In this document: positions 36,920 through 48,547 of the stretch, one piece after another | How positions within the stretch are numbered: position 1 is the first letter of the stretch | How the letters are laid out: every line of letters starts with the position of its first letter | DNA from: Gammaproteobacteria bacterium | GTDB taxonomy: Bacteria > Pseudomonadota > Gammaproteobacteria > Burkholderiales > Sulfuricellaceae | Length of the DNA stretch: 64,000 nt | Direction: 5' to 3' | NCBI GenBank assembly: GCA_018824405.1 | Contig: JAHJGO010000013.1 | Coordinates: 62,001 to 126,000 of the forward strand | The notes under the pieces: model-generated | The model's database searches: none | Told to the model about the DNA's origin: nothing | The model's input: the letters and a program-made list of their open reading frames with translations, nothing else | Made by a program: the position numbers and the translations under genes

Positions 36920-38050
36920 GTGCCGCAACACCAGCCAGCCATACTCGTGCTCGCAGATGGGACAGTGTTTCGCGGTGTTTCCATTGGTGCGACAGGCCAT
37001 TCCGTAGGTGAAGTAGTATTCAACACTGCACTGACCGGCTACCAGGAAATTCTTAGCGATCCCTCCTACTGCCGTCAGATTGTTACCCTGACTTACCCTC
37101 ATATCGGTAACACCGGCACCAATCCTGAGGATGCCGAGTCCGGAGAGGTTCATGCGGCCGGGCTGGTTATCCGTGACCTGCCCTTGCTATCCAGCAACTG
37201 GCGTGAAACGGAAACTCTGCCGCAATACCTTCAGCGCAATAATGTCGTTGCGATTGCCGATGTCGATACCCGCAAACTGACGCGAATTCTGCGCGACAAG
37301 GGCGCCCAGAGCGGTTGTCTGATGGCCGGAGAGGTGGATGAGGCCAAGGCGCTGGAGCTGGCGCGTGGCTTTGCCGGCCTGTCCGGCATGGATCTCGCCA
37401 AGGTGGTGACGCGTACCCAGAGCGAAGTCTGGATTGAAGGCGAGTGGAAACTCGAAGGCGGATTTGGCCAACAGGCCGCGCCCGAATTCCATGTCGTGGC
37501 CTACGATTTTGGCGTCAAGCGCAATATTCTGCGCATGCTCGCAGAACGCGGCTGCAAGGTTACCGTGCTGCCGGCGCAAACCCCGGTTGAAGAGGTCTTC
37601 AAGCTCAATCCGGATGGCGTGTTCCTGTCCAACGGCCCGGGTGATCCGGAGCCATGCGATTACGCCATCAATGCGATCCAGAAAGTGTTGGAGAAGAAAA
37701 TCCCCACTTTTGGCATCTGTCTCGGTCACCAGTTGCTGGCGCTGGCCTCTGGCGCAAAAACCATGAAAATGAAATTCGGCCATCATGGCGCGAACCATCC
37801 GGTGCAGGATCTGGATAGCGGACGGGTGATGATTACCAGCCAGAACCATGGTTTTGCGGTGGATCCAGCCACGTTGCCTGGCAATCTGCGTGTAACACAT
37901 AAATCCCTGTTTGACGGCAGCAACCAGGGGATTGCCCGCACCGATGTGCCGGCGTTCAGTTTCCAGGGGCACCCTGAAGCGAGTCCGGGGCCGCATGATG
38001 TGGCTTACCTTTTCGACCGTTTCATCGGCCTGATGCAGCAACACAAGTGA
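36920..38050 (+). CDS. carA: Carbamoyl-phosphate synthase small subunit CarA
   Basis: Glutaminase subunit that feeds ammonia to CarB for arginine and pyrimidine synthesis. 376 residues from GTG 36920, preceded by CGGAGAG; this gives the usual N-terminus [14 protein letters not shown]. An in-frame ATG at 36845 would add 25 residues encoded in leader hairpins and is less likely. The class I amidotransferase motif [13 protein letters not shown] holds the catalytic cysteine, and [10 protein letters not shown] the catalytic histidine. Confidence 0.97.
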   Translation: MPQHQPAILVLADGTVFRGVSIGATGHSVGEVVFNTALTGYQEILSDPSYCRQIVTLTYPHIGNTGTNPEDAESGEVHAAGLVIRDLPLLSSNWRETETLPQYLQRNNVVAIADVDTRKLTRILRDKGAQSGCLMAGEVDEAKALELARGFAGLSGMDLAKVVTRTQSEVWIEGEWKLEGGFGQQAAPEFHVVAYDFGVKRNILRMLAERGCKVTVLPAQTPVEEVFKLNPDGVFLSNGPGDPEPCDYAINAIQKVLEKKIPTFGICLGHQLLALASGAKTMKMKFGHHGANHPVQDLDSGRVMITSQNHGFAVDPATLPGNLRVTHKSLFDGSNQGIARTDVPAFSFQGHPEASPGPHDVAYLFDRFIGLMQQHK

Positions 38051-38121
38051 GGAGTCAGGGGCGGGCGTGAGGCGTAACGGGTTTTGCCCTTTGCTCCTCA
38101 CCTTCATCCCTCGCCAACGAA

Positions 38122-41100
38122 ATGCCAAAACGTACCGACATAAAATCCATTCTTATCATAGGTGCCGGCCCGATCGTCATCGGCCAGGCCTGCGAATTTG
38201 ATTACTCCGGCGCCCAGGCGTGCAAAGCCTTGCGTGAGGAAGGTTACCGCGTCATTCTGGTGAACTCCAACCCTGCCACCATCATGACCGACCCAGGCAT
38301 GGCAGATGCTACCTACATCGAGCCGATCACCTGGCAGGTGGTGGAAAAAATCATCGAGAAAGAGCACCCTGACGTGCTGCTACCGACCATGGGCGGTCAG
38401 ACGGCATTGAATTGCGCGCTGGATCTTGCCAGGCACGGCGTGCTGGAAAAATACTCGGTGGAGATGATCGGCGCGACGCGCGAGGCGATCGACAAGGCCG
38501 AGGATCGTGAGAAATTCAAGAAGGCGATGGAGAAAATCGGCCTTGCCTGCCCGCGCGCCGCGATTGCCCACAGCCTGGAAGAAGCTTTTCAGGTGCAGGC
38601 CATGGTGGGCTATCCCACCATTATTCGCCCGTCCTTTACCATGGGCGGTTCCGGCGGCGGCATTGCCTACAACAAGGAAGAATTTGTCGCCATCTGCGAG
38701 CGGGGTCTGGAGGCGTCTCCTACCCGTGAGCTGCTGATCGAGGAATCGGTGATCGGCTGGAAAGAATACGAAATGGAGGTGGTGCGGGACAAGAAGGACA
38801 ACTGCATCATCATCTGCTCGATCGAGAACTTCGACGCCATGGGCGTGCATACTGGTGACTCCATCACTGTTGCGCCGGCCCAGACCCTGACCGACCGCGA
38901 ATACCAGATTATGCGCAATGCCTCGCTGGCAGTGCTGCGTGAAATCGGTGTGGAAACTGGCGGTTCCAACGTGCAGTTCGGCATCAACCCGAAAAATGGC
39001 CAGATGGTTGTGATCGAGATGAATCCGCGCGTGTCGCGTTCCTCGGCGCTGGCATCCAAGGCGACCGGATTTCCTATCGCCAAGGTGGCGGCCAAACTGG
39101 CAATCGGTTACACACTGGACGAGTTGCAGAACGAAATTACTGGTGGTGCCACGCCAGCCTCGTTCGAGCCCAGCATCGATTACGTGGTGACCAAGATACC
39201 TCGTTTCGCCTTCGAAAAATTTCCCCAGGCTGATGATCGCCTGACCACCCAGATGAAATCGGTGGGTGAAGTGATGGCGATGGGTCGCACGTTCCAGGAG
39301 TCATTGCAGAAGGCGCTGCGCGGCCTTGAAACCGGCAATGACGGGCTGGATGAAAAGACCACGGATACTGACGTACTGGAAACCGAACTGGGCGAACCCG
39401 GCCCGGAACGTATCTGGTATATCGCGGATGCCATGCGTTGCGGCATGACGCAGGAGCAGATTTACCAGCTGACTCATGTCGACCCTTGGTTCCTGGCACA
39501 AATGAAGGATCTGGTCGAGCAGGAACAGGCGCTCTCCGGGCGCAAGCTGGTCGACCTCTCCCGCGACGAGATGCGGCGCCTCAAGCGCAGCGGTTTCTCG
39601 GATAGCCGCCTGGCCAAACTGCTGGGCGTGACCCAACATGAAGTGCGCAGTGCCCGCCATGCGCTGAGCGTGCGCCCGGTATACAAGCGCGTGGATACCT
39701 GCGCTGCAGAATTTTCCACGCATACCGCGTACATGTATTCGAGTTACGAGGAAGAGTGCGAGTCCGTGCCCACGGGCAATAAAAAGATCATGGTGCTGGG
39801 CGGTGGCCCCAACCGGATCGGTCAGGGCATCGAATTCGACTACTGCTGCGTGCATGCGGCACTGGCGATGCGCGAAGATGGTTATGAGACCATCATGGTC
39901 AACTGCAATCCGGAAACCGTTTCCACCGACTATGACACTTCTGATCGCCTGTATTTCGAGCCATTGACGCTGGAAGACGTGCTGGAAATCGTTCACGTCG
40001 AGAAGCCTTACGGCGTGATCGTGCAGTATGGCGGCCAGACGCCGCTCAAGCTGGCGCGCGACCTGGAGGCCAACGGGGTGCCCATCATCGGCACCACGCC
40101 GGACATGATCGACGCAGCCGAGGATCGCGAACGCTTCCAGAAGCTGTTGCACGACCTCAAACTCAAACAGCCGCCCAACCGCACGGCACGGGCGCCGGAG
40201 GCTGCCATCAAGGCGGCGGAAGAGATTGGTTACCCTCTGGTGGTGCGCCCTTCTTACGTTCTCGGTGGCCGTGCCATGGAAATCGTGCACCAGCAGTCCG
40301 ATCTCGAGCGCTACATGCGCGAGGCCGTCAAGGTTTCCAACGACTCTCCGGTGCTGCTGGACCGTTTCCTCAATGATGCTACCGAAGTGGACGTGGATGC
40401 CATTTGCGACGGTACCGACGTGCTGATCGGCGGCATCATGGAGCATATCGAGGAGGCTGGTGTGCATTCCGGCGACTCGGCGTGCTCACTGCCTCCCTAT
40501 AGCTTGTCGCAGGAAATCCAGGACGAATTGCGGCGCCAGACGGTCGCCATGGCCAAGGGCCTGAACGTGATCGGGCTGATGAATGTCCAGTTCGCCATTC
40601 AGGGCCAGACGGTCTACGTGCTGGAAGTCAATCCGCGTGCTTCGCGCACCGTGCCCTTCGTTTCCAAGGCCACAGGCGTACCGCTGGCCAAAGTCGCAGC
40701 GCGCTGCATGGTAGGGCAGACTCTGAAGCAGCAGGGCGTGACGCGCGAAGTGATTCCGCCTTTCTACTCGGTGAAGGAAGCGGTATTTCCCTTCATCAAG
40801 TTTCCCGGCGTGGACCCTATCCTCGGCCCGGAAATGAAATCTACCGGCGAGGTCATGGGCGTGGGTAATACCTTTGCAGAGGCCTTCCTCAAGTCTCAGA
40901 TGGCTGCGAGCGTAAAGCTGCCTTCCGGCGGCAAAGTGCTGATCAGCGTCAAAGGCTCGGACAAAGAAAGGGTGGTGGATATCGCCCGTAATCTGGCTGA
41001 CCTCGGTTTTGGCCTCTATGCTACGCGCGGTACTGCGGCGGCAATTCAGGAAGCTGGAATCGCGGTAACATCAGTCAATAAAGTGCATGAAGGCCGCCCG

Positions 41101-41325
41101 CATATTGTGGATCTGATCAAAAACGGCGAAATCAACCTGATCATCAACACCGTAGAGGACAGGCGTGCGGTTCAGGATTCCTACGCTATCCGTAATGCTA
41201 CCCTGCAGCAGCGGATCACCTATTACACGACTCTTTCCGGCGCGCGCGCTGCATGTATCGGCATGCAGCACATGAAGGAGTTGCAGGTATACGGTCTGCA
41301 GGAATTGCACCAGCGTCTGGTTTAA
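38122..41325 (+). CDS. carB: Carbamoyl-phosphate synthase large subunit CarB
   Basis: Makes carbamoyl phosphate from bicarbonate, ammonia and two ATP. 1067 residues with two homologous ATP-grasp halves (from about 1 and 550, each opening with an [10 protein letters not shown] or [10 protein letters not shown] type motif), an oligomerisation domain between them, and a C-terminal MGS-like regulatory domain (about 935-1067). It follows carA after 71 bases. Confidence 0.99.
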   Translation: MPKRTDIKSILIIGAGPIVIGQACEFDYSGAQACKALREEGYRVILVNSNPATIMTDPGMADATYIEPITWQVVEKIIEKEHPDVLLPTMGGQTALNCALDLARHGVLEKYSVEMIGATREAIDKAEDREKFKKAMEKIGLACPRAAIAHSLEEAFQVQAMVGYPTIIRPSFTMGGSGGGIAYNKEEFVAICERGLEASPTRELLIEESVIGWKEYEMEVVRDKKDNCIIICSIENFDAMGVHTGDSITVAPAQTLTDREYQIMRNASLAVLREIGVETGGSNVQFGINPKNGQMVVIEMNPRVSRSSALASKATGFPIAKVAAKLAIGYTLDELQNEITGGATPASFEPSIDYVVTKIPRFAFEKFPQADDRLTTQMKSVGEVMAMGRTFQESLQKALRGLETGNDGLDEKTTDTDVLETELGEPGPERIWYIADAMRCGMTQEQIYQLTHVDPWFLAQMKDLVEQEQALSGRKLVDLSRDEMRRLKRSGFSDSRLAKLLGVTQHEVRSARHALSVRPVYKRVDTCAAEFSTHTAYMYSSYEEECESVPTGNKKIMVLGGGPNRIGQGIEFDYCCVHAALAMREDGYETIMVNCNPETVSTDYDTSDRLYFEPLTLEDVLEIVHVEKPYGVIVQYGGQTPLKLARDLEANGVPIIGTTPDMIDAAEDRERFQKLLHDLKLKQPPNRTARAPEAAIKAAEEIGYPLVVRPSYVLGGRAMEIVHQQSDLERYMREAVKVSNDSPVLLDRFLNDATEVDVDAICDGTDVLIGGIMEHIEEAGVHSGDSACSLPPYSLSQEIQDELRRQTVAMAKGLNVIGLMNVQFAIQGQTVYVLEVNPRASRTVPFVSKATGVPLAKVAARCMVGQTLKQQGVTREVIPPFYSVKEAVFPFIKFPGVDPILGPEMKSTGEVMGVGNTFAEAFLKSQMAASVKLPSGGKVLISVKGSDKERVVDIARNLADLGFGLYATRGTAAAIQEAGIAVTSVNKVHEGRPHIVDLIKNGEINLIINTVEDRRAVQDSYAIRNATLQQRITYYTTLSGARAACIGMQHMKELQVYGLQELHQRLV

Positions 41326-41384
41326 TCCGACTGGAAGTTGAAATTGTGCGGATTGGGGCGACCTGATCCGCATTGTTATTTAAC

Positions 41385-41456
41385 CCCCCTTGAGTCCCTC
41401 TTTGTTTGGGGGAGTCCGCACCCTCTTCATCTGACAATGGGGGGGAGAAGGTAAGG
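41385..41456. repeat. C/G-run intergenic repeat between carB and greA
   Basis: The 159-base carB-greA gap contains CCCCCCTTGAGTCCCTC, then GTTTGGGGGAGTC, then a GGGGGGG run. The first two can pair (GACTCCCCC against a C run). Its pattern recalls the hairpin at 12829-12869 but the copies are not close. No gene. Confidence 0.4.
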
Positions 41457-41484
41457 GTGGATTGGCACAAGGGAATATAAAGTG

Positions 41485-41961
41485 ATGAACAAAGTACCAT
41501 TGACTGTACTCGGAGCAGAATTATTGCGTGCGGAATTGCAGAATCTGAAAAATGTAGAACGGCCCAATGTCATCGCGGCCATCGCAGAAGCAAGGTCTCA
41601 CGGCGATTTGTCTGAAAACGCCGAATACGATGCGGCCAAGGAGCGCCAGAGCTTTGTTGAAGGGCGCATTGCCGAAGTCGAAGGAAAGCTTTCCAATGCA
41701 CAGATCATCGACCCGCAGCTACTGGATGCGGAAGGCCGCTGCGTGTTCGGCGCAACGGTGGAACTGGAGGACATGGAGGGCGGTGACAAGTCCACTTACC
41801 AGATCGTGGGTGATGATGAAGCCGACATCAAGCAGGGCAAGATTTCAATCGGATCGCCGATAGCGCGTGCCCTGATTGGCAAGCATGCTGGTGATGTGGC
41901 AGAAGTTCAGGCGCCTGGCGGCGTACGTGAATATGAAATTCTGGATGTGAAATACATCTGA
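41485..41961 (+). CDS. greA: Transcription elongation factor GreA
   Basis: Rescues backtracked RNA polymerase by stimulating transcript cleavage. 158 residues from ATG 41485 (a GTG one codon earlier is in frame): an N-terminal coiled coil with [18 protein letters not shown] carrying the two acidic tip residues, and a C-terminal FKBP-like domain. Its stop overlaps the start of the DUF4149 gene (ATGA). Confidence 0.97.
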   Translation: MNKVPLTVLGAELLRAELQNLKNVERPNVIAAIAEARSHGDLSENAEYDAAKERQSFVEGRIAEVEGKLSNAQIIDPQLLDAEGRCVFGATVELEDMEGGDKSTYQIVGDDEADIKQGKISIGSPIARALIGKHAGDVAEVQAPGGVREYEILDVKYI

Positions 41962-42416
41962 TGAATCGTTTTGCCGACAAGCTGGCTATTATCGCTATCA
42001 CGATGTGGGTGGGCGCTTTGTGGGCAATCGGCTATCTGGCTGCGCCAACGCTTTTTTCGGCCCTGGCTGACAAAAGTATGGCGGGAATGCTGGCTGGAAA
42101 GATGTTTGCCCTTGTTGCCTACATCGGCATGGTGTGTGGGACTTTCCTGCTGATTCACCGTCTGGCGAGTTATGGTGGTGGCGCACTGAAACAGGGATTT
42201 TTCTGGGCTGTGCTGGTGATGTTGCTTCTGGTTATCGGCGGGCAATTCGGAATTCAGCCAATTCTGGAAGGGCTTAAAGAGCAGGCGTTACCCAAGGGTG
42301 TAATGGAAAGCATGTTCCGCGACCGCTTTGCGCGCTGGCACGGCATTTCAAGTGTCGTGTACCTGGTGCAGAGCTTGCTTGGGCTGGCCTTGGTGCTGGC
42401 GCCGCGCAAATCCTAA
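41961..42416 (+). CDS. DUF4149-family membrane protein
   Basis: 151 residues with about four hydrophobic helices (near 8-30, 45-65, 78-98 and 130-147). The N-terminal AIITMWVGALWAIGYLAAP pattern and the FGIQP and RFARWHGIS motifs fit DUF4149/TMEM205-like proteins. Function unknown. It is translationally coupled to greA, an adjacency I recall in other betaproteobacteria. The 3' end overlaps convergent yhbY by a few bases. Confidence 0.82.
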   Translation: MNRFADKLAIIAITMWVGALWAIGYLAAPTLFSALADKSMAGMLAGKMFALVAYIGMVCGTFLLIHRLASYGGGALKQGFFWAVLVMLLLVIGGQFGIQPILEGLKEQALPKGVMESMFRDRFARWHGISSVVYLVQSLLGLALVLAPRKS

Positions 42417-42712
42417 CTTTTCGGCAGGATGAGTCGGGGTTTCTTTGCAGGCTTGTAAATCACCAGGGTTTTGCCGATATGCTGTACCGGCGCGGTTTCA
42501 AGCACGGTGCATATCTCCGTCAGCATGTTTTCCCGTAGACCGCGGTCGTTTCCGGCAACTTTGATCTTGAGCAGTTCGTGGCTGTTCAGGCTGTGCTCTA
42601 TTTCCTTCATGACGCCAGCTGTTAGTCCGGCATCGCCGATCAAGATCACTGGGCTGAGCGAGTGGGCCTGAGCACGCAGAAAGCGGCGCTGACCTGAAGT
42701 AAGATTCAACAT
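42413..42712 (-). CDS. yhbY: RNA-binding CRM-domain protein YhbY
   Basis: 99 residues forming a single CRM domain: [21 protein letters not shown], then KIKVAGNDR and [11 protein letters not shown]. YhbY associates with pre-50S ribosomal particles. It is divergent from rlmE with a 34-base gap. Confidence 0.93.
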   Translation of the reverse strand: MLNLTSGQRRFLRAQAHSLSPVILIGDAGLTAGVMKEIEHSLNSHELLKIKVAGNDRGLRENMLTEICTVLETAPVQHIGKTLVIYKPAKKPRLILPKS

Positions 42713-42746
42713 TCTTGATGATCCAAAAAATGCGACAGTTTACTCC

Positions 42747-43370
42747 ATGAAACGAACCCGAACCAGCAAAGGCTGGATGCGCGAGCACGTCAACGATCCC
42801 TACGTGCTGTTGGCGAAGAAAGAGGGCTACCGTTCTCGTGCGGCCTACAAGCTGATGGAACTGGACGAACGCGATCATTTGCTCAAGCCGGGCATGATCG
42901 TGTTAGACCTGGGCGCCGCACCTGGCGGCTGGACCCAGGTGGCGGCGAAGAAGATTGGGCCATCTGGTGCGCTGGTCGCATTCGATATTTTGCCTATGGA
43001 CCCCGTGCATGGGGCGATCTTCATTCAAGGCGATTTTCGCGAGGATGCTGCGCTGACCCAGCTCGACACTGCACTGAAGGGGAGATCGGTGGATCTTGTG
43101 ATTTCTGACATGGCCCCCAATATCAGTGGTATTGGGGTGACAGATCAGGCGAGAAGCATGCTTCTCGCCGAGCTGGCTCTGGAGTTTTCGTGCCAACACC
43201 TGAAACCGGGCGGCAATTTTCTGGTCAAAGTCTTTCAGGGCGATGGCTTTGACGATTATGTGCGCGAAATGCGTAAATATTTTTCCCAGGTTCTGGTGCG
43301 CAAACCTAAAGCATCAAGAGACCGTAGCACCGAGGTCTATATGCTGGGTAAAGGCTTGCATGAGCAATAA
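42747..43370 (+). CDS. rlmE: 23S rRNA (uridine-2'-O)-methyltransferase RlmE
   Basis: Heat-shock-linked enzyme that 2'-O-methylates U2552 of 23S rRNA. 207 residues with [13 protein letters not shown], the SAM motif [15 protein letters not shown], and SDMAPNISG, together with the K-D-K-E type catalytic residues (VKVFQGDGF near the third). rlmE-ftsH is a conserved pair in proteobacteria. Confidence 0.97.
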   Translation: MKRTRTSKGWMREHVNDPYVLLAKKEGYRSRAAYKLMELDERDHLLKPGMIVLDLGAAPGGWTQVAAKKIGPSGALVAFDILPMDPVHGAIFIQGDFREDAALTQLDTALKGRSVDLVISDMAPNISGIGVTDQARSMLLAELALEFSCQHLKPGGNFLVKVFQGDGFDDYVREMRKYFSQVLVRKPKASRDRSTEVYMLGKGLHEQ

Positions 43371-43436
43371 ATCTTACCGGCACACAAGTAAAGCGTTTAA
43401 AATTAACGAAATTATGTTTTTTTGCAAGGAATTAGC

Positions 43437-45332
43437 TTGAATAATCTGATGAAGAATGTGGCCATCTGGCTGGTGATCGCTCTGGTTCTGATGACCGTGT
43501 TTAACCAGTTCGGTGCACGGCAGACGGCACAGAGCCAGATAGAGTATTCCCAGTTTATCGATGAAGTGAAAAGCGGGAAAATCGCCAAGGTGACGATCGA
43601 AGGCCATGTCCTGAAAAGCGTAACCAACGACGGCAAACGTTTTACGACCTACGCGCCTTCTGATCCATGGCTGGTTTCCGACATGCTCAAGAGTGGTGTG
43701 GTGGTGGAAGCCAAGCCAGAGGAAGAGCCTTCCTTCCTGATGAATATCTTTGTGTCCTGGTTCCCCATGCTGCTCCTGATTGGAGTATGGGTGTTTTTCA
43801 TGCGCCAGATGCAGGGCGGCGGAAAAGGAGGCGCTTTTTCCTTCGGCAAGAGCAAGGCACGTCTTCTGGATGAGGCCACAAATACCGTAACTTTCGCCGA
43901 TGTTGCCGGCTGCGATGAGGCCAAGGAAGAGGTTTCAGAGCTGGTCGAGTTCCTGCGCGATCCGAGCAAGTTTCAGAAATTGGGCGGAAGGATTCCGCGC
44001 GGCGTTCTGATGGTGGGTAACCCCGGTACTGGTAAAACGCTACTGGCGAAAGCGATTGCCGGTGAGGCAAAAGTGCCGTTCTTCAGTATTTCCGGTTCCG
44101 ACTTCGTTGAAATGTTTGTGGGCGTTGGCGCAGCACGTGTGCGCGATATGTTCGAACAGGCCAAGAAGAATTCACCTTGTATCATCTTTATCGACGAGAT
44201 CGATGCCGTGGGACGCCAGCGTGGCGCCGGCCTGGGTGGCGGCAATGACGAACGCGAACAGACATTGAACCAGTTGCTGGTGGAAATGGATGGATTCGAA
44301 GGCACCTCTGGCGTGATCGTGGTTGCCGCGACCAACCGCCCCGATGTGCTGGACCCTGCCCTGTTGCGGCCGGGCCGTTTTGACCGCCAGGTGGTGGTGC
44401 CTTTGCCGGATATACGCGGTCGCGAACAGATTCTTATGGTGCACATGCGCAAGGTGCCGATCGCACCCGATGTGAAGGCCGATATTCTGGCACGTGGCAC
44501 GCCCGGCATGTCCGGTGCGGATCTGGCGAATCTGGTGAACGAAGCGGCCCTGTTTGCCGCACGCTTCAACAAGCGCCTGGTGGATATGGATGACTTCGAA
44601 AAGGCCAAGGACAAGATCATCATGGGCGCCGAACGTCGTTCCATCGTGATGCCAGAAGAAGAGCGCAAAAATACTGCCTATCACGAGTCCGGCCACGCTG
44701 TGGTGGCACGTCTGCTGCCCAAGACCGATCCGGTGCATAAAGTCACCATCATTCCGCGTGGACGCGCCCTGGGCGTAACCATGCAATTGCCGGTTGAAGA
44801 TCGTTACAGCCTGAATAGCGAAGGCATCCTGCAGAACATTGCCGTGCTGTTCGGCGGCCGTATTGCCGAAGAGGTGTTCATGGGGCAGATGACCACCGGC
44901 GCCAGCAACGATTTCGAGCGTGCCACTGAAATGGCGCGGCGCATGGTGACGCAGTGGGGTATGAGCGATGCCTTGGGGCCGATGGTCTATGGCGAGAATG
45001 AAGGCGAAGTTTTCCTTGGCCGTTCAGTGACGACGCACAAGAATGTCTCCGAAGCCACCATGCAGCAGGTGGACAAGGAAATCCGCCGCATCATCGACCA
45101 ACAGTACGCCTTGGCGCGCAAGCTGATCGAGGACAACCGCGACAAGATCGAGGCGATGGCAAAAGCCCTGCTGGAATGGGAAACCATCGATGCCGAGCAG
45201 ATCGGCGATATCATGGAAGGGAAGTCGCCGCGCCCCCCCAAGCCAAGTCAGGGTAGCGCTACCCCGCCACCCCAGGACAATACGCCCAGCGCGCCGGCCA
45301 CTAACACCAATACGCCGGCACAGGAAGCCTGA
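43437..45332 (+). CDS. ftsH: ATP-dependent zinc metalloprotease FtsH
   Basis: Hexameric inner-membrane AAA+ protease that removes damaged membrane proteins and regulators such as sigma-32 and LpxC. I start it at TTG 43437 because AAGGA lies seven bases upstream and the product opens [13 protein letters not shown]; a TTG at 43422 is in frame but overlaps that ribosome site. 631 residues: two membrane helices (about 5-24 and 98-118), Walker A GNPGTGKT, Walker [10 protein letters not shown], the SRH region and HESGH zinc site. The C-terminal tail is rich in Pro, Thr and Ala. Confidence 0.97.
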   Translation: MNNLMKNVAIWLVIALVLMTVFNQFGARQTAQSQIEYSQFIDEVKSGKIAKVTIEGHVLKSVTNDGKRFTTYAPSDPWLVSDMLKSGVVVEAKPEEEPSFLMNIFVSWFPMLLLIGVWVFFMRQMQGGGKGGAFSFGKSKARLLDEATNTVTFADVAGCDEAKEEVSELVEFLRDPSKFQKLGGRIPRGVLMVGNPGTGKTLLAKAIAGEAKVPFFSISGSDFVEMFVGVGAARVRDMFEQAKKNSPCIIFIDEIDAVGRQRGAGLGGGNDEREQTLNQLLVEMDGFEGTSGVIVVAATNRPDVLDPALLRPGRFDRQVVVPLPDIRGREQILMVHMRKVPIAPDVKADILARGTPGMSGADLANLVNEAALFAARFNKRLVDMDDFEKAKDKIIMGAERRSIVMPEEERKNTAYHESGHAVVARLLPKTDPVHKVTIIPRGRALGVTMQLPVEDRYSLNSEGILQNIAVLFGGRIAEEVFMGQMTTGASNDFERATEMARRMVTQWGMSDALGPMVYGENEGEVFLGRSVTTHKNVSEATMQQVDKEIRRIIDQQYALARKLIEDNRDKIEAMAKALLEWETIDAEQIGDIMEGKSPRPPKPSQGSATPPPQDNTPSAPATNTNTPAQEA

Positions 45333-45340
45333 AAAGCAGG

Positions 45341-45404
45341 TAATGAGTGATGGGTAATGAGTGACGGGGAATCTCCTCCCATTACCCATCACTCATTGCT
45401 CATG
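45341..45404. repeat. Dispersed repeat between ftsH and folP
   Basis: Two direct copies of TAATGAGTGATGGG/TAATGAGTGACGGG are followed by CCCATTACCCATCACTCATT, the inverted copy. The arms can fold around AATCTCCT. The motif ACCCATCACTCATT is shared with the dnaJ-dnaK gap (21080-21141). It extends to the folP start codon, so its fold could affect folP translation. Confidence 0.72.
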
Positions 45405-46226
45405 ACCAGAATGTTCCACTGCGGCCGTTTTACCCTTTCTCTCGATCGCCCTCTCATCATGGGCATCGTCAACATCACCCCCGATTCCTTTTCGGACGGC
45501 GGTCATTTCTATTCCCCTGAACTCGCTATCGAACACGCCATAAAACTCATTGCCCAGGGCGCTGACCTGCTGGATATTGGCGGTGAATCGACACGTCCGG
45601 GTGCGCAGGCTGTTGGCGTCGAGGAAGAGCTGCAACGTGTTTTGCCTGTGCTCGAGGGATTGCGCGAATGTGGTGTTCCGCTTTCGGTGGATACGCTGAA
45701 ACCCGAAGTCATGCGCGCAGCAATTCGGGCGGGCGCGGACATGATCAACGATGTCAATGCGCTGCGTGCCGAGGGCGCCCTGCAGGCAGTTGCGGATTCT
45801 GCAGCTGCCATATGTCTGATGCACATGCAGGGAGAGCCGCGAACCATGCAACAGGGCCCCTTCTATCAGGATGTGGTTGCTGAGGTAAAAGCCTTTCTGG
45901 ATGAGCGTATCGCGGCTGCAGAACAAGCAGGCATTGAACGCAAACGCATCGTTATCGATCCGGGCTTCGGCTTTGGCAAGACGCTGGAACATAATGTTGG
46001 CATGCTGAGACAGTTGGATGCTTTTGCCGAGCTGGGGGTGCCGCTGTTGACCGGTCTATCGCGCAAATCGATGTTGGGTGCTTTGACCGGCTTGCCAGTA
46101 GAGGAAAGAATGGTGCCCAGTGTTGCCGCAGCAGTGGTTGCAGCCATGAAGGGCGCAAAAATCTTTCGGGTGCATGATGTGAAAGAAACCAGACAGGCGC
46201 TGCAGATCGTCAGTGCGTTAACGTGA
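45402..46226 (+). CDS. folP: Dihydropteroate synthase FolP
   Basis: Condenses p-aminobenzoate with hydroxymethyl-dihydropterin pyrophosphate in folate synthesis; the target of sulfonamides. 274 residues from ATG 45402 (another ATG at 45411), with IMGIVNITPDSFSDGG, LDIGGESTRPGA and IDPGFGFGKT. The frame remains open upstream through the repeat, but that part is not folP-like. ftsH-folP-glmM is a common order. Confidence 0.96.
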   Translation: MTRMFHCGRFTLSLDRPLIMGIVNITPDSFSDGGHFYSPELAIEHAIKLIAQGADLLDIGGESTRPGAQAVGVEEELQRVLPVLEGLRECGVPLSVDTLKPEVMRAAIRAGADMINDVNALRAEGALQAVADSAAAICLMHMQGEPRTMQQGPFYQDVVAEVKAFLDERIAAAEQAGIERKRIVIDPGFGFGKTLEHNVGMLRQLDAFAELGVPLLTGLSRKSMLGALTGLPVEERMVPSVAAAVVAAMKGAKIFRVHDVKETRQALQIVSALT

Positions 46227-46248
46227 AACTCGCAAAGCGAACCAGCGT

Positions 46249-46284
46249 CCCTCTCTCCCTCTGGGAGAGAGCAAGGAGAGAGGG
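46249..46284. repeat. Purine/pyrimidine palindrome between folP and glmM
   Basis: CCCTCTCTCC (46249-46258) and GGAGAGAGGG (46275-46284) form perfect arms, and CTCTCTCCC-TCT-GGGAGAGAG inside offers an alternative hairpin. It is possibly a terminator for folP or another intergenic repeat. No T run follows. Confidence 0.55.
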
Positions 46285-46353
46285 AAACGGGCATAGTGAA
46301 GCGCTGTTTCTTGATTTGGGGCGGCGATTCGCCATGCCAGTTAGGAGATTGAG

Positions 46354-47706
46354 ATGAGCAGGAAATATTTTGGCACTGACGGAATTCGCGGCAAGGTGGG
46401 TGAGGCGCCCATTACCCCGGATTTCGTCATGCGCCTGGGCTATGCGGCAGGGCGTGTTCTGGCGCAGGCAGGGCAGGGGGAGCGCGCCAGCGTGCTGATC
46501 GGCAAAGACACGCGTATTTCCGGCTATATGCTGGAGTCGGCGCTGGAAGCGGGTCTGTCTGCCGCCGGTGTGGATGTGCTGCTGCTTGGACCCATGCCGA
46601 CACCAGGAGTGGCTTATCTCACCCGCGCTCTGCGCGCTCAGGCGGGGATCGTGATTTCAGCATCGCATAATCCATTTGAGGATAATGGCATCAAATTTTT
46701 CTCTGCCAGCGGCAACAAGCTATCCGACCTGATCGAACTGGCTATCGAGGCTGAACTTGAACAGCCCATGCGTACCATGCCTTCAGCCCAGTTGGGCAAG
46801 GCCAAGCGGATAAACGATGCGGCCGGGCGCTATATCGAGTTCTGCAAGAGTGCATTCCCCAGTGAACTTGATTTGCGCGGCATGAAGATCGTGGTGGATT
46901 GTGCCCATGGTGCAACCTATCATGTCGCGCCACCAGTTTTTCATGAGCTTGGCGCAGAGGTCATAGCAGTGGGCAACTTGCCGGATGGCCTGAATATCAA
47001 CCAGGATTGCGGTTCGACCAAGCCTGAAGCGTTGATGGCTGCGGTTCAGGAACATGGCGCTGATCTTGGTATCGCCCTGGATGGCGATGGCGACCGGGTC
47101 ATGATGGCCGATCGTTCTGGCAGCTTGTTCGACGGTGATCAACTGGTCTATGCAATTGCAAAATTTCGTCAGGAGCAGGGGTTTCTCAAGGGCGGGGTGG
47201 TCGGAACATTAATGACCAATCTGGCCATGGAGCACGCCCTTGCAAAACTGGGTATCCCATTTGCACGCGCCAGGGTTGGTGATCGCTACGTTCTGGAACT
47301 GATGCAGGAGCGCGGCTGGATGCTTGGGGGAGAGAACTCCGGACACATTTTGTGCCTCGATCGTCACACCACCGGGGATGGCATCATTTCAGCCTTGCAG
47401 GTATTGGAAGCGCTTAAACTGAGTGGCAAGAGCCTGTCCGAGTTTACTCAGGAACTGGTGCTTTACCCGCAGGTTCTGATCAACGTGCGGGTTGAAAAGG
47501 GTTTCGATTTCAAATCCAGCATTCCGGTCCTGGACGTGCTGGCGCAGGCCGAGCAGGCACTGGACGGAGAAGGGCGGGTGCTGCTGCGCCCGTCTGGTAC
47601 GGAACCCTTGTTACGGGTCATGGTGGAGGGCAAGGAGGAGGCGAAAGTACGCCACTGGGCGGAAACTCTGGCTACCAAGGTGCGTGAATCTGCGATGCAA
47701 CCGTAA
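46354..47706 (+). CDS. glmM: Phosphoglucosamine mutase GlmM
   Basis: Converts glucosamine-6-phosphate to glucosamine-1-phosphate for peptidoglycan and LPS precursors. 450 residues with [12 protein letters not shown] at the start, the phosphoserine loop [12 protein letters not shown] (Ser104), the metal loop DGDGDR and the phosphate-binding [12 protein letters not shown] near the C-terminus. It is convergent with pstB. Confidence 0.98.
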   Translation: MSRKYFGTDGIRGKVGEAPITPDFVMRLGYAAGRVLAQAGQGERASVLIGKDTRISGYMLESALEAGLSAAGVDVLLLGPMPTPGVAYLTRALRAQAGIVISASHNPFEDNGIKFFSASGNKLSDLIELAIEAELEQPMRTMPSAQLGKAKRINDAAGRYIEFCKSAFPSELDLRGMKIVVDCAHGATYHVAPPVFHELGAEVIAVGNLPDGLNINQDCGSTKPEALMAAVQEHGADLGIALDGDGDRVMMADRSGSLFDGDQLVYAIAKFRQEQGFLKGGVVGTLMTNLAMEHALAKLGIPFARARVGDRYVLELMQERGWMLGGENSGHILCLDRHTTGDGIISALQVLEALKLSGKSLSEFTQELVLYPQVLINVRVEKGFDFKSSIPVLDVLAQAEQALDGEGRVLLRPSGTEPLLRVMVEGKEEAKVRHWAETLATKVRESAMQP

Positions 47707-47710
47707 ACTG

Positions 47711-47734
47711 CGCCACAGATTCTGCGCGGTGGCG
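47711..47734. terminator. Weak bidirectional hairpin between glmM and pstB
   Basis: CGCCAC (47711-47716) pairs with GTGGCG (47729-47734) in the 53-base convergent gap. The stem is short and there is no clear T run. Confidence 0.35.
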
Positions 47735-47759
47735 GGATAAATGGGTTTATTGGGGCGAA

Positions 47760-48533
47760 TTAGCCAAACTTGCCAGTAATGTAGTCCTCAGTGGCTTTCT
47801 GCTTGGGCGTAGTGAAAATGGTGTCGGTGTCGCCAAATTCGATCAGTTCGCCCAGGTACATGTAGGCGGTGTAGTCAGATACGCGCGCCGCCTGTTGCAT
47901 GTTATGCGTCACGATCACGATGGTGTAGTCCTCCTTGAGCTCGAAGATCAGTTCTTCGATGCGCGCGGTGGAGATCGGGTCGAGTGCGGAGGCGGGTTCG
48001 TCGAGCAGCACCACTTCCGGTTTGACCGCGATCCCGCGAGCGATGCACAGGCGTTGCTGCTGACCGCCGGAGAGACTGGTGCCGCTCTGGCCCAGCTTGT
48101 CCTTGACTTCGTCCCACAGCGCCGCTTTGCGCAGTGCCCATTCAACGCGTTCGGCCAGTTCGCGGCGGCTCATGCTTTCATACAGTTTGACGCCGAAGGC
48201 CACGTTGTCAAAAATTGACATCGGGAATGGGGTCGGCTTCTGGAATACCATGCCCATTTTCGCGCGCAGGATGTTGAGGTCCTGCTTTGCATCGAGAATA
48301 TTTTTTCCGTCGAGCAGAATTTCGCCCTTGGCTTCCTGGCCCGGGTAGAGTTGATACATGCGGTTGAATACGCGCAGCAGTGTTGACTTGCCGCAGCCGG
48401 AAGGGCCGATGAAAGCAGTAACTTTTTTTTCCGGAATGTCCAGGTTGATGTTTTTCAGGGCCTGGAACTTGCCATAGAAGAAATTCAGGTCACGCACAGT
48501 GACTTTTGGCGGTGTAACGTGAGAGTTGGGCAT
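47760..48533 (-). CDS. pstB: Phosphate ABC transporter ATPase PstB
   Basis: 257 residues with Walker [13 protein letters not shown] signature [10 protein letters not shown], Walker [13 protein letters not shown] and the switch histidine in VTHNMQ. It energises phosphate import through PstC/PstA. Last gene of pstSCAB; phoU, often next, is not here. Confidence 0.98.
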   Translation of the reverse strand: MPNSHVTPPKVTVRDLNFFYGKFQALKNINLDIPEKKVTAFIGPSGCGKSTLLRVFNRMYQLYPGQEAKGEILLDGKNILDAKQDLNILRAKMGMVFQKPTPFPMSIFDNVAFGVKLYESMSRRELAERVEWALRKAALWDEVKDKLGQSGTSLSGGQQQRLCIARGIAVKPEVVLLDEPASALDPISTARIEELIFELKEDYTIVIVTHNMQQAARVSDYTAYMYLGELIEFGDTDTIFTTPKQKATEDYITGKFG

Positions 48534-48547
48534 GCTGATCCCGGGTT

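Noticed and set aside
39301-40467. A 388-codon open frame antisense to carB
   Set aside because: No domain or ribosome site; the coding strand is clearly carB.
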